DNA of 64,000 nt from Gossypium raimondii (taxonomy: Eukaryota > Streptophyta > Magnoliopsida > Malvales > Malvaceae). The notes under the pieces were generated by a model that saw only the letters and a program-made list of their open reading frames with translations, did no database searches and was not told the DNA's origin. Positions 22,446-34,083 of this stretch are shown here, one piece after another. The position numbers and the translations under genes are program-made. Each line of letters starts with the position of its first letter. The first letter of the stretch is position 1. Location: contig NC_068569.1 in the NCBI RefSeq assembly GCF_025698545.1, positions 24,986,001-25,050,000 on the forward strand, written 5' to 3'.

Positions 22446-23393
22446 TAATTTTATCAAGATTAAGTTTTTATATTTATTTTGAATTAGTATCTAGTACACA
22501 ATCCACAAGTAATCTTCAAAAATAGACATATATTTATTTTAAAATATTTATTTATTTTTAATATTTTATTATTCCCTTAATCTGAATTTGTTTATTTTTA
22601 TTATATATAATTATATGATGAATGTAAGATTTATATATTAGAAAAGTTAAATCTAAATCAAATTGCAACTTATGGATCTCTTTTTCCTTCTAAATTCATT
22701 TTAAAATTTAATATGTATTTCTCAAAAACAAAGAACTAGTTGATGAAAATATCATGTTAATTCAATAAAACTCAACCTATTAGACTAGTTTAATCCTCCT
22801 CGATATTCAATTTTCTATTCTATATGTGTGGAATTGTTATATAAGTTGCAACTAAGAAAATACGTGGTATGATTTTGCTAAGTGGGCGGTTCCTATTAGA
22901 GATGCAACATTTTTGGATAAACACCATGAGTTTTAATCCCATCTTTACCTTATCAAACTATAAATTTTCAAATATTTTCATTATATCTTAAATTATCGAT
23001 AATATCTCAATTATGTCATTTTATTATTAAAGCCTTTAATTTAACTGTTGTTGCATTAAGTAAAAATTAAAAATAAAGAGAGTAAGCAATAGAGCTTTTG
23101 TAAAATCTTGAAAACCTTAAAATTAAGATTTTAAAACATCCATTTTACGATATTTATTTTTAAAAATTTTCATTTTAAATTACATCACATAAGGTTTGAC
23201 ATGTCATTTAACAATTGAATTAATGATTTTAGTAACGTAAGAACTCAAAATGATATAACTACAATAGTTTGGGGATGTACTTAAAAGTTTTTGAAATTTA
23301 GAACCAATTTAAAATGAAGGTCATAATTTAGGGGTGTTCAATGGAATTAACTCTTATCTTATTAGCTACTATCTTTTGTAGCGTTTTGGAGTG
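22446..23393. other. AT-rich intergenic sequence
   Basis: No gene or repeat that I can define. Confidence 0.4.
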
Positions 23394-23402
23394 TTGCTAA
23401 TT

Positions 23403-24078
23403 AAGGGTGAACAAAACTCGATTAAAAAAATTCAAATATCAAGTTAATTGAATCAAGTTGTTTGAGTTATTCGAGTTTCGAGTTTGGGTCGAGTTGAATT
23501 TTACAATTCGACTAATTCAAATAATATGTTAGTGTAAATACCTCTTTGGTGCCTGTCAATTTTGAAAATGAGCAAATTGGTTTCTCTCTCAACAAAAATT
23601 ACAAAAAAGAAAATTCAAAATAATTTTAAAAATTCAAAATATTCATAAAAATCTAAAATTTGTATTTTTAAAAATATAAAAAATCTAAAGAATATATATA
23701 AAGAGAGTTATATTTTAAAATTTTTCTAAAACAATAAATCTAGAGACCTAAATAAGTTAATTAATGTTTCAAGTTTATCATACTAAAATAAATTATTTCT
23801 TATTATTTCGCTTTGAAAAGGTTTTCAAATATATATGATTTCAAATGTATGTGCTCTAACATGGTATTAGTTATAATGTAACAAGATTTTAATTTGACAT
23901 GTTTAATTTTTTAATTTAACTCGAACAATTTCACTTGATTCGATTTGAATTTCATTTCACTCTTTCACTCAACTCGATTCGAAAAAAATTTCAAATCAAG
24001 TTAGGATGATAAAATAAGACTCATCAACTTAATTAACTCGAAATTTTTTTACTCGATTCGATCTAACGCGCACCCCTA
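23403..24078. mobile_element. Complete MITE (hAT-like ends) with TSD
   Basis: It is 676 bp, flanked by TTGCTAATT at 23394-23402 and 24079-24087. The ends are inverted: AAGGGTGAACAAAACTCGA on the left, and TAGGGGTGCGCGTTAGATCG for the reverse complement of the right. Both lead into ACTCGA/TCGAGTT-rich arms. No transposase is encoded. The TSD can be read as 8 or 9 bp, so hAT-like is favoured by the TAGGGGTG terminus but not certain. Confidence 0.75.
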
Positions 24079-24087
24079 TTGCTAATT

Positions 24088-24976
24088 TCTAAAATAAACT
24101 CTATTGCATATACTTCTAAAACATAAGCAATTTTTAATATCATTATGCTTCTTTTATAATTACCATTTATCTCATTCACTTTTAATAACTTTACAAAATA
24201 AAAGTTGAAACAAAATAATTACAAATACTACAATTTTGGTGTATTAGAAAAAGAAATTAATATTTGAAAATTTAATTTCCTTCCAAATGTAACAATGAGA
24301 TCCAGTATTAAAATGACTCTAAACAAAATGCTAACTATAACATAAATAAAATCAATAAATATATTGAAATTTCAGTAAAATTGGCAAATAATCTCTTAAT
24401 TTAATAGTAAAATATTTGTGTTGTATGATACAAGAGTTTAAATTCACTCCAAAATCTTTTACCTCTTCACTCACACTTATCAAACAATAAAATTAACATT
24501 TATACTTTAATTCCAACTCGAATAATTTAAATTCACACCTAAGGTGAAATTTGTTAATTCTTTTCATTTTTATGATTTGAGGACGTTGGTTTGAATATGG
24601 AGATTAATCACCTTTTCTTTAATAAAATTATTGAGAATAGTTTTAAACGATAAATTTGGATTCAGATGAGATATCAAGATTAAAAAGAATATACTTAAAA
24701 AATCAAATTTTATATTTTTAGAGCTGAAATTTTAATGAGGGAAAAGAACAGTTGAAATAGAATTCCATGGTGAAACATGATAAGAGAAAAAATCCAATTA
24801 CTTGGGCAATTATTGTTTTGAAAAGCAAAGCTTAAAGCTTGATTTGTAATTAATTGACAAATGAGAAAGACAGTTAGAGATGAAGCAAGTGGCAAGATTC
24901 CTTTTTAATTGCCATTTCCTTTTATCGTAGAAATGGACAACGAATGGAAACCCCAATCCAACAAAGTAGTGCGAAA
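24088..24976. other. AT-rich intergenic sequence
   Basis: No gene seen. Confidence 0.4.
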
Positions 24977-25160
24977 AGATATATAAAACCTAATCCTTTG
25001 ATATCAAGACATGTGGTTCACATTGAGCAGCATACACCAAGCCTGCCCTACTTCCCCTTCTTTCCTTCACAGCTCTCCTACTTTCTTTGAGAGAATAATT
25101 CTTTCATAATCTTCTTCTTCTTCTTCTCTTTCCTCTCTCTTCCCAGTTCACTAAATGATA
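24977..25160 (+). promoter_or_regulatory. Promoter-like TATA box with pyrimidine-rich leader, no ORF
   Basis: GATATATAAAACC near 24979-24991 resembles a TATA box and is followed 60-160 bp later by a CT-rich leader (CTTCTTCTTCTTCTTCTCTTTCC near 25110). This is typical of plant 5' UTRs, but no long frame follows. It may be a non-coding transcript, a gene remnant, or chance. Confidence 0.25.
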
Positions 25161-25818
25161 CATCCTAAATACCTTTTTTACCCTTTCAATATAAAAATAT
25201 AAATTTAATTGTTACATTAAGTTATTTTTTTAATTTAAAATATCATGTTAGACAGGATCGATTGAGTGAGGTAGCCCACCCAGCCTACTGCCTACTACGG
25301 TATTTATAATGAATATGTACCATAATAAGCTGTATAAATTATGTTAGAAGTAGGGTAGAAAAGAAATGTTAGATGAAAGATACAGTTGATTGGGTGTCGG
25401 GTGAAGTAGAAAGGAGTTTATTTTATTTTAAGCATAATACTGAAAAGCTTATACGCCTATCAGATAAGAGAAATGAGAGAAGAAAGAGGATGTAGCTAGA
25501 TTGCCAAAAATAGATTAATAAAGGAGAAAAGAAATTATTTGCACCAAAAAGTAAGGTTGGCATGAAAATATTCTTTATTTTGTTATAATCGTTTTCTTCT
25601 CCATATTTTCACACTTCTAATAGTTGGGAAATGGAAATGATGGGATGTGCTAGTTTAATGGGCAATCTTTGACACCCAACTGCACATCAATTACAACAGT
25701 TCAGCATCCTACTAGAGGATCAAAGCTAATAGCTAGCAATCAACAATCCAAAAATAGCAACAAAACACGTGCATTTACAAAAAGGTAAAAATTAAAAAAA
25801 AAAAAGTAGAGAATTGTA
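25161..25818. other. 3' flank of the TCP gene
   Basis: Non-coding. A possible polyadenylation signal for the TCP gene (AATAAA on minus, 25574-25579) lies about 240 bp past its stop codon. Confidence 0.4.
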
Positions 25819-27075
25819 TCATTGGGAATCTGTAGCTGGATTTTCATCTCCACTGTCACTGCCTTGAGTTTGATTTTCATGATGATGCTGCTGTTCCAAA
25901 TTCATTTTTAAACCCACTCTATTATTGTTGCTGTAAACATTCATTCCACTGCCAAGTAACCCCATGTTAGTCTCCGTCACTCCTAAACCAAGCTGTTGAC
26001 CCCCGGCCTGCTGTTGTTGCAATATCATTGAGCCCAGCTGAACCGGATTCCCTCTACCCCCACCTGAATAATGAGCCGGGAATGTCCACATCTGGGCTTC
26101 TGGCACTGTAGCTGAAGCTGCTGTGGCGCCACCGCCTACCGGCAGCATCCAAAAGGCATTACCTCCATTGGTGGTGGCCGGTGCAACGGCCCACATAGCT
26201 GGAGCTGGCATGACGTTGGCTGTTTGAAACAAACCGGGTTCTTGTTCTGGCATTCCGGTTCTCTCCGGTTTAGGAGAATTCGCGTCTATGGCACCCGTTT
26301 CAGCATTGTGCTGAGATGTTTCTTTGAAAAGGTCATCTCTGAATGGCTTTGTAGCGTAGTTGTCGTTAGGGTTACTGCCACTTCTCATGTGAGTTTCGGG
26401 GTGAAGGAGCTGAGGGTAAAGTTGATGATGAAACCCTAGCATGGCGGTACTGTTGCCGATCCTTCTGGCCTCATCTCCATTACTGTTGTAAAAACCTAAA
26501 GCGCTGTGGAAAGAGAGAGGTGCGGATTTTGATGAAGGAGCTGAAATGGTTGATCCACTGCTGCGAAGTGAAACGTTGAGAGTGGAGAAATTGGCTGGAA
26601 TAGTGCCGGTTCCCGTTGCAGCTATGATGGCAGGTTCCGCTTGTTGAAGCAGCCACTCGATGGTCTCACCATCTGATTTATGACCCAATTCTCGGGTGAG
26701 TTGGAAGACCCTGGCGGCGCAAACGGCGGGCATTCGGATGCGACGGCCGCGGCCATCGACCTTGGTGTGACGGTCTTTGGTGGGTCTTTTGGCAGCAGGA
26801 GGCTTAGCGAGGGAAGAAGTGGAAGTAGGGGAGGAAGAGGGAACCCCAATTTGGTTGGAAATGGAGCCCATGAATGAGACATGATGACCTGGGGCCTGAG
26901 GCTGTGCCTGAGTCTGAGCCTGAGCCTGATGGGAGGAGGTCCCATGTGCGGCACCAGCAGCAGCTTGTGGTTGACCATCACGGGAGACTAGTTGCAGTGA
27001 AGCTTCTTGTTTTTGGCCATGGTGATGATGATGATGCTCACTGCTATTGCTGCTTTTATTGCTCTGTGACTCCAT
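25819..27075 (-). CDS. Class I TCP transcription factor (TCP8/TCP22/TCP23-like)
   Basis: Single-exon gene for a nuclear DNA-binding protein of 418 aa. TCP proteins bind GC-rich promoter sites as dimers and control cell proliferation and growth. Residues about 100-116 ([17 protein letters not shown]) form the basic region without the four-residue insertion of class II, hence class I. Helix I is [18 protein letters not shown], with the Cys119 position known in class I members to be redox sensitive; helix II is [37 protein letters not shown] follows, typical of the TCP8/14/15/22/23 branch, and AMWAVAP and FWMLPV motifs favour the TCP8/22/23 group. The rest is low complexity: six His at 14-19, Q/A-rich 36-61, and a Gly/Gln-rich C-terminus. 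I chose ATG 27075 (MESQ); an in-frame ATG three codons upstream (27084) is possible. A Mutator-like element starts 395 bp upstream. Confidence 0.95.
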   Translation of the reverse strand: MESQSNKSSNSSEHHHHHHGQKQEASLQLVSRDGQPQAAAGAAHGTSSHQAQAQTQAQPQAPGHHVSFMGSISNQIGVPSSSPTSTSSLAKPPAAKRPTKDRHTKVDGRGRRIRMPAVCAARVFQLTRELGHKSDGETIEWLLQQAEPAIIAATGTGTIPANFSTLNVSLRSSGSTISAPSSKSAPLSFHSALGFYNSNGDEARRIGNSTAMLGFHHQLYPQLLHPETHMRSGSNPNDNYATKPFRDDLFKETSQHNAETGAIDANSPKPERTGMPEQEPGLFQTANVMPAPAMWAVAPATTNGGNAFWMLPVGGGATAASATVPEAQMWTFPAHYSGGGRGNPVQLGSMILQQQQAGGQQLGLGVTETNMGLLGSGMNVYSNNNRVGLKMNLEQQHHHENQTQGSDSGDENPATDSQ

Positions 27076-27461
27076 TATCAGCATATGGGGTTTCCAAGGA
27101 TTTCTTTGTCTGCCAAATTAAACCATCTCAAAAAATGAAGGCCCTATATTATTTATTTTACTTTATTTATTTGTCATTTATATAAATATTTATTTTATGT
27201 GTAAAGGGAGGGTTATGAGTTGTGATCCTAACAACACCACCGATGTTAGTGCGTGAGGATCTTCTTTTCTTCCTTGTGATTGACTGCTGCTACGCTATGC
27301 TATCCACTGAGAGGAGTAGGTGAGAGAAGCAGCAACTAGAGCCAATCCAAATTAAAGCTTAAAAAAGAAACAGTAAATTTTTTAGCACTACCCCACTCGT
27401 GGGGGCCCCTGCCTTCAATCATAATATCACATCTGGTAAAACCCCTTTTATCTTTCTACTG
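27076..27461 (-). promoter_or_regulatory. TCP 5' flank (leader and proximal promoter)
   Basis: Non-coding sequence between the TCP start and the Mutator-like element. TTTAATTTGGCAG (about 27113-27125, minus strand) could be the acceptor of a 5' UTR intron. AT-rich sequence with TATAAAT-type words lies at about 27175-27195. No core promoter can be fixed. Confidence 0.35.
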
Positions 27462-27470
27462 CTAAATATT

Positions 27471-28478
27471 GGGTAATTTACAAATAAATTTTTTTTTTTT
27501 TTTTAATTATCGAAATGGGTCTATTTTTTAATTATTTATCGGAATGATTTTTTTTCGGGAAATCGCGTCCACGTCAGCACGATGTCAGGATACGCGTCAG
27601 GAAATTGCGTCCACATCAGCATCTCGCGCTGACGTGGACGCTATTTCGGTCCGCGTGTGAACAGTACCCAACGGTCAAAAAAATAAAATACCGGGCCTAT
27701 TTCGATAAATTTTAAAAATATAGGGCTTTTTTGGTATTTTGAAAAAATAAATTTTGAATTTTTTTGTACTTGTATTTATTTTTTTAATCAATTAACTCTT
27801 CAATATTACATCAATAGCAACAAGTACAAAAAAGATTCAAGATTGTTACCAACAAAATTTGAACCAAAATACTAAGAGAAAAGAGCAAGCATCTTAACCA
27901 ACTAAGCCAAACTAATTAATTGACATATTATAGAAATACAGTTATTATTTTAATTATATTACTACGTTCTAACGATTTATCGGACCTATTCCATACACGT
28001 GTCAAATCAGAAAAAATAATACAACAATTCTGTAAAAAAATCCGGTGTTTACTTCAAATAAATAAGGAAAATAATGATTTGAATGTTTCAAAATTCAATT
28101 TTAAACCGAAAAAATCAAAATTTAGGGGCAAAAAAGGATCTTTTTCGACGAAAACTGCGGCAAACCGCCTTCAGCTGTTTGCCAGCGCGTAGATCTCGCA
28201 AAGTTTTTAGAAATAAAAAAAATCGTCTCAATCGGACAACCGAACGAAAAGTTATGGCTTTTCAAAGTTTTCCAAGCTAAAAAACATAAACTGTTCATCC
28301 ACGTTAGCAAATCGCGTCCTCGTAGGCGCGATTTGTGTCCACGTAAGCAAAGCGCGCTGACGTGGACGCGATGTTCTGACACGTCCCCTGACATCGCGCT
28401 GACATGGACGCGATTTCGGAGAAAATGGCCCATTTCGATAAATTTTTAAAAAATAGGGATTTTTTTAGTAATTTGCCC
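27471..28478. mobile_element. Non-autonomous Mutator-like element with long TIRs
   Basis: It is 1008 bp, bounded by the 9-bp TSD CTAAATATT at 27462-27470 and 28479-28487. The left end is GGGTAATTTAC; the reverse complement of the right end is GGGCAAATTACT. The terminal inverted similarity extends about 130 bp, through ATCGAAATGGG and AAATCGCGTCCACGTCAGC-type sequence. The 9-bp TSD and long TIRs are diagnostic of the Mutator superfamily. There is no transposase. The short open frames inside (27920-28192 and others) have no recognisable domain. Repeated GCGTCCACGTCAGC and GCTGACGTGGACGC words give it many ACGT-core sites. Confidence 0.9.
27850..27911 (-). other. tRNA-like sequence with box A and weak box B
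   Basis: On the minus strand, TGGCTTAGTTGG (27909-27898) matches the pol III box A consensus exactly, and GGTTCAAAT (about 27865-27857) is a box B-like word about 32 nt downstream. It does not fold as a full tRNA, so it is a relic or SINE head captured in the element, not a tRNA gene. Confidence 0.4.
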
Positions 28479-28487
28479 CTAAATATT

Positions 28488-29383
28488 ATTATTTTTATAT
28501 TTATTGTTCCGACAAACTTTAAAACTTGGATAATTCATTACCCCCCAATCACTTTCAATTTAACCTATGCCTTCTGTGGATGAAATTATTTCAATAAATT
28601 TGAATTGCTGTCAAATGTCTTTTAGTATGTTATGCTCCTTTTACAAAAATAATTGCCCTATTTAATTTCCATTTTAAAAAATAATTTTATTAGTTTAATG
28701 ATAAAATCAAAATTTTAAAAATTTTGAGATCCTAATTAATTCAAATTTTATCTCTGATTATGGTGGTTAAAAAAAATTAAAACAATCATTTAGATTTGAA
28801 CTGCCCAACCCCAATGAAACAAGAAAAAGTAAAGATTGGAATCCATGCTCACCTTGACTAGGAACGACGACTTTGAGGTGTGAAATGTTGAAAATGTAAA
28901 CAGAGAAAGACACAAGACTAATATATCTTTTAAAGCAGGATTTGTTTTTTTTCCCCCTTACAGCTCACTGATTGAGTTATTGCTGATAATGACAACGATG
29001 ATTTATCATTATTTCTTTAATCAAGTAATCACAATATATAAAATTACATACAACACTTGTTTGTGGTTTTATCATTATTTCTTTAATCAAGTAATTTCGA
29101 GATTTTTTTTAAATTATCGTTACGCTTAATAGTATCGAGGTCTTTAAATTACATTATGTATTAAAGTATTCATCGTCTTATAGGAATCAGAGTAATGACT
29201 TTAAGATTTCTTTTAATTAAAATTAATCTTTTCACTGTAGGTGCTCTTCAAAGAGATAAATGGTTCACATGATTAAGAGATGAGGTGAGCAACCACCATG
29301 CCAACCATGTGATTAATATATCTATAATTGATTTTTATTGATAAAGAGTTAAACCCTAACAAATACAAAATGAGCTCAACTTT
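28488..29383. other. AT-rich intergenic sequence with a short direct repeat
   Basis: No gene. A 28-bp exact direct repeat (TTTATCATTATTTCTTTAAT...) is at 29002-29029 and 29068-29095. Confidence 0.5.
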
Positions 29384-30340
29384 TGTAACCTTCCCAACCC
29401 GGCCTAGACGTTAGACTCGAATTCAGAAGAATACATTAGCCACCGAAGTGACTCGGTGAGCTATTGCAGTTTTGAAAACAATCTTTTTAAAAATCTTTGT
29501 TTAATTTAGTAGGAATCTTAATTACATATCAATTAATTCTTCAAAACCTTAATTAAGATATAGCAGCAGAAAAATGATAGGTGGATGCTTTTAAATAAAA
29601 ACTGGGGTTTCATGCATACCTTATAAATAATAATCTCTTATTATCCTAAAATAAAATTAAGTGTCATGCAAAATAAAATCCATAATCTCAAATCCCATGA
29701 CATGGTTCAAAATAAGATAATATGGTTTAATAATTGGAATAATAACTCTAAAATATTTTAGTAAAAGCAAAGTTGAGACCCTCCAGATGTCGCGTCTACA
29801 TCCTAACCTAGCGGGTTATCTGTCAGGATGAAAATTAAAGGGGGAGTGAGCTATGAAGCTCAACGTGAGTTCCATCACAAATAAATCCGTGCCAAATAGT
29901 AATCCAAGCATAAATAATAACAGTTTTCAATACATTAGTATTCATATAGCATAGCAGAAATTGGCAGTCCATTCAAGCATGTTAATGCGTGATGATGCAG
30001 TACATTTAGCAATTTCAGTTTAATAGTATAATTAAATCCTACCCCACCGCTACACTCCATAGTAAGAATTCCCTATAATTCTTATATCCCGAACACTCCA
30101 GTTTGTGGATAAACCACCAGCGTTACAAGTTATAGCAATTTCAGTTTAACAGTATAATTAAATCCTACCCCACCGCTACACTCCATAGTAAGAATTCCCT
30201 ATAATTCTTATATCCCAAACACTCCAGTCTGTGGATAAACCACCAGCGTTACAAGTTAGTAAGCGTCAGTAATTGTGAGTATGCAACGGGTCAGAAAAAT
30301 GCTAAAAGAGGTTAAATTGTCTAAGTGATACACACTTCAC
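29384..30340 (-). mobile_element. Family B LTR, one defined end
   Basis: It begins TGTAACCTTCCCAACCCGGCC, parallel to 17356, and carries the same GAAGCTCAACGTGAGT region. The preceding ACTTT could be a TSD: an ACTTT after a CA dinucleotide occurs at 30666-30670, but a 5-mer match over this distance may be chance. The right limit is therefore uncertain. Confidence 0.55.
30007..30258. repeat. 126-bp tandem duplication
   Basis: 30007-30132 and 30133-30258 are nearly identical, starting TAGCAATTTCAGTTTAA and ending CAGCGTTACAAGTTA, with only a few substitutions. It lies inside the family B LTR. Confidence 0.95.
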
Positions 30341-30904
30341 GTTAGCTAGTTTTACTTTTTTCTCTTCATCTTTTAGGGTTTAGTTCTTCTTCTCTATAGC
30401 TTAGGGTTTATCTTCTTGTTCATTTTCTGGTTTTTCTTATTTCCTTAGCTGCTAGTTAAACTAGTTATTATTGTAGCTAGGATTTATTTACTTGTTAAGC
30501 TCTTCAAACTTTCTTGTATTTGCACTTTAATCCATTAGTTTAATACCACTCAGGTTTGTTATATTTCATTTGTTAAAAAATATTATCTTAGGTGTTTTTA
30601 TTTATCTTCTTTGCTGCCATTATTGTGTTCCTCAAGCTTTTGCAAGAAAGCTTGAGTTTTTATCAACTTTCTTTTAGGTTAAGTTAATGGCGTTTCTCTT
30701 TAATTTCTTATTGTTAATGGGTTCAAATATGAGCATGAGTAGATAAAACCTAAGTGGTTGGTTGATGAAAGTGATGGCTAATTGATTTTTGGGTTCAGGG
30801 ACTAAATCATAAAAATTGGACTAAATCAAATAGACTTAAAAACATACAATTGATGACCCTAAAGGAAAATTAAAATAAGTGAGACTGAGAGGAGATCTTA
30901 TCGA
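30341..30904. other. Repeat-derived sequence without gene
   Basis: T-rich sequence (TTTAGGGTTTAGTTCTTCTTC...) similar in character to 20810-21000, so probably retrotransposon LTR or leader. No coding domain. Confidence 0.35.
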
Positions 30905-32248
30905 ACATCTGTAACAACCCAATTTTTAGTAGTGTAGGAAACAGTGATTTGGGATCACTAAATCCGACAAGTAAGCTTAAAAATTTAATAAATTAATAAT
31001 TATGGGTCAAGTGTGAATTTAGAAGAATTTTTGAATTAGTGAATTTTGTGATTTAAAAAGAATTTATTAGGTAAATTAGGTCTAAAACGAGATATCGAGA
31101 CCTCAAATTCATAAGCCGAGCCATAAATATTTTTATAAATATTTATGGAGTGTCATTGAGTTAGTATTAAAGTTTTGTTGAAAAATTTAACGTTGGGATA
31201 GTCAATTAATTAAAAAGGACTAAATTGAAAATAGTGCAAAATTTGTTAAATTATGATTAAATAGCTTAAGTGACTAATAAGGAGGGATTTAAAAGGCAAT
31301 TAGGCCCAAATTATATGGGCTGGACAGTTTGGGCAAGAAAATCAACAAGAAAATAAGGAGAACAAGGGCAAAATTGGAAATTTTGCAAATTAAACATATA
31401 AAACAAAGACAAAATTGAAAATCTAGAGATTTCATCATTTGACTTCAGCCAAAACGCCATAGGAGAGAGTTTTCAAGCTTTTTTTTTTTCATATTTTTCA
31501 TCATATAAGTTCAGTTTTTACTTTTTCTTCGTAATTTTCATGTTTTGTGACTTTTACAATTAAGTCCAACTATTGAATTCATTTGTTTTGATTCTATGAA
31601 TGATTTTCAAAGTTACCATGAGTGAGTACTGGAATTTTTGATGGATTATCATATATTTTAAGCTTTAATTTCATTATATTATGATTTTATTAAGTGATTT
31701 TAGTAGAAAATGATTTTAGGACCTAATTGTGAAAAAGCTAGGAATTGGGGTTTTGTATTGAATTTATGAATATCAAAGGCTTTATAATAGCCTAAAATGA
31801 TTAGATAAAGTGTTATTTGAGGAAAATTTAGTTCAATTAAAGTGTTAATTGAGTAGGGACTAAATTGTAAAATTGTAAATTTTGGGGTAAAAGTGTAATT
31901 TCAAAATTAAAGGGCATAAATTGTGAAGTGAATTATTATTGAATTAGATGCTAATGAGTGGAAAATTTTATATTATAGATCAAGAATTCAAGATAAACGC
32001 GAAAAAGAGAAAATATCAAACTAGTCTCTAAATTTTTACAAATTCTACTGATTGGCCCAGGTAAGTTCATATGACTAAATTTAATGAATTGTTATGAAAA
32101 TTTCATGAATTCTATGGTATGTTATTGTATATGAATGTTATTAAACTGAGATAATTGTGAAAATATGAATGTTTGAATAAAAGTTCTAATTTAGTGGAAC
32201 ATTGGATTGAGTACTTTCGTTCAGTGACTCATACGCATTGACGAAAAA

Positions 32249-32410
32249 GACCATGATTGGACCATGGCAATATGTGATATGTGGTTTCCATATAAGACCA
32301 TAGCTGGGCTATGGCATCGGTGTGATATGTGCTTCCGTGTAAGACCATGGTTGGGTTATGGCTTTGGTGTGTGATATGCGATTAGTACAAGACCATAGTT
32401 ATACTATGGC
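32249..32410. repeat. 4 x 47-bp array of CCATAG...CTATGG units
   Basis: GACCATRG begins units at 32249, 32296, 32343 and 32391. Each has an inverted pair such as CCATAGCTGGGCTATGG, giving potential hairpins. The position corresponds to the GATAAGT array of the LTR at 9992-12915. Confidence 0.9.
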
Positions 32411-32929
32411 ATTGTGAAAATGAAGTACTCAATTCCGTAACCATTCCCTAAATTGATTAAGAAAAGTAAGCGATAAATGGACCCAAGAAATTGAAATTGA
32501 TTATTATTTGATATTGAGCTTAATTAAGTAAATATTGAGGTAAGTAATTTTATTGAATTGAATGAGAAATATATTTTAGTATTGAATTATGTTCTATGTG
32601 TTATTAAAAGTAAAATATATTGATACATGAAATTTTGTGCTAAGGACTAAATTACAAAATATATAAAAGTGATATGTGAAATACATGATAAGGATTATTA
32701 GTGAATTATGGATGAATAATGAATTTAGAAATATATTACATGTATTAAAGATATTGAAGATATAAGTATACGGATTATCGGTGCAAGGATTAAATTGTAA
32801 AGTATATAGAAGCATTATGTGAAAAGTGTAAAAGTGATATATGTGCATAATATAATTTGCCCAAGTAGACGAGATTAGAACTACTAGGATATTAGTGGCA
32901 TGCCATCAAGGAACCTTAGCGTGCTCTCT

Positions 32930-33030
32930 GATTATTAGCACATCAGTACTCTCTGATTATTAGCATGTTAGTGCTCTCCGATTAGCACATCTGTGCTCTC
33001 TGTATAGCACTTTAGGGTTCTCAGTTCATT
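32930..33030. repeat. Short array of GTGCTCTCTGATTATTAGCA units
   Basis: About four diverged units of 22-27 bp are present, for example GTACTCTCTGATTATTAGCA and GTGCTCTCCGATTAGCACA. Confidence 0.75.
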
Positions 33031-33897
33031 AGTGCATAATAATGCACCTCTGTATTTGTTCCGTATATCTGGTGTGTTCTATAAAATCTACTTTGGGCTA
33101 AGAATATGAAATAGTAAATTGAAAATAGAATGTGAAATATGTTGCAAATATATGGAATATATGAGTTATATACTCATGAAATGACTATGGAATGGATATT
33201 GCAATTATATAATGAAATGTGAAATAATTTGTGAAAAGCTATTTATATAGCAAGCATGAGAATTGATATATTTGTGAAACAAATGAAATATGATATGGTT
33301 GTTGTAATAAACTCAAGTTTGACATGTCGAGAAAATAAGTTTATCAAAGTTGAATTTATATATAATATGTGCAAGTACGCTAACTAGTGTGGTTGCTTGA
33401 TGCATAGGCAAGTGTCAAGCCATTGGCAGAATGGTAATATGATTATTTATATAATGCATTGAATTGGTAAGTATTTAAGTGAAAATATGCTAGTGCTCAT
33501 GAAAAAGTAGTAAGGTTTAAATTATGCAATTTTTTTATGAAATGACTTATCATGCGATCAATTTGAAAAAAAAAAAACTTTGGTTAAATGCACTAGCTTG
33601 TGACCATGGTTGAATGATATGATTATGACTTGTGTGTTAGGCATATGGGATAAATGTGGAAAGAATAATGATGACTTTAAAGAATAAACTGTACTTATTG
33701 GTTAAACCATAAATTTTAAAAATTTTATGGTAAGAAGATATGTGAGTCTAGTTTCAAAGAAATTTAGCGAATCTTAATTCAGAGTTCCGTAGCCTAAAAT
33801 ATAGATAATTTAATGGCAATGGCTTGAGTGGACAACTCCGGTAACATTCTGTAACCCTGTTCCGGCAAAGGATGTGGGTTAGGGGTGTTAGAACATC

Positions 33898-34049
33898 AAT
33901 TTTTAGTATCTATTTTTTATAAATTTTTTAATTTTAAATATTTTTGTATAATTTTATGATTTTTAAATGAAATACCAATTTTTGTCATGTGATATAACCT
34001 TGACAGGCCAAATGACGAAATTGTTACAAAAAAATCGCAATAGCTACTC

Positions 34050-34083
<34 letters not shown>

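Larger units (their letters stand above)
30910..33892 (+). mobile_element. Solo LTR (family A1)
   Basis: It is 2983 bp with exact TSDs ACATC at 30905-30909 and 33893-33897. It starts TGTAACAACCCAATTTTTAG and ends GGGGTGTTAGA; the last dinucleotide is GA instead of CA, a point change. It holds palindromic tandem arrays at 32249-32410 and 32930-33030. No gag, pol or second LTR. Confidence 0.9.

Noticed and set aside
26224..27185. Plus-strand and alternative-frame ORFs over the TCP gene (26224-26439, 26622-26981, 26680-26877, 26874-27185)
   Set aside because: They are shadows of the GC-rich TCP coding sequence in other frames and match no family.
30666..30670. ACTTT as right TSD for the family B LTR at 29384
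   Set aside because: A 5-bp match over more than 1 kb is expected by chance and the implied end lacks support from another copy.
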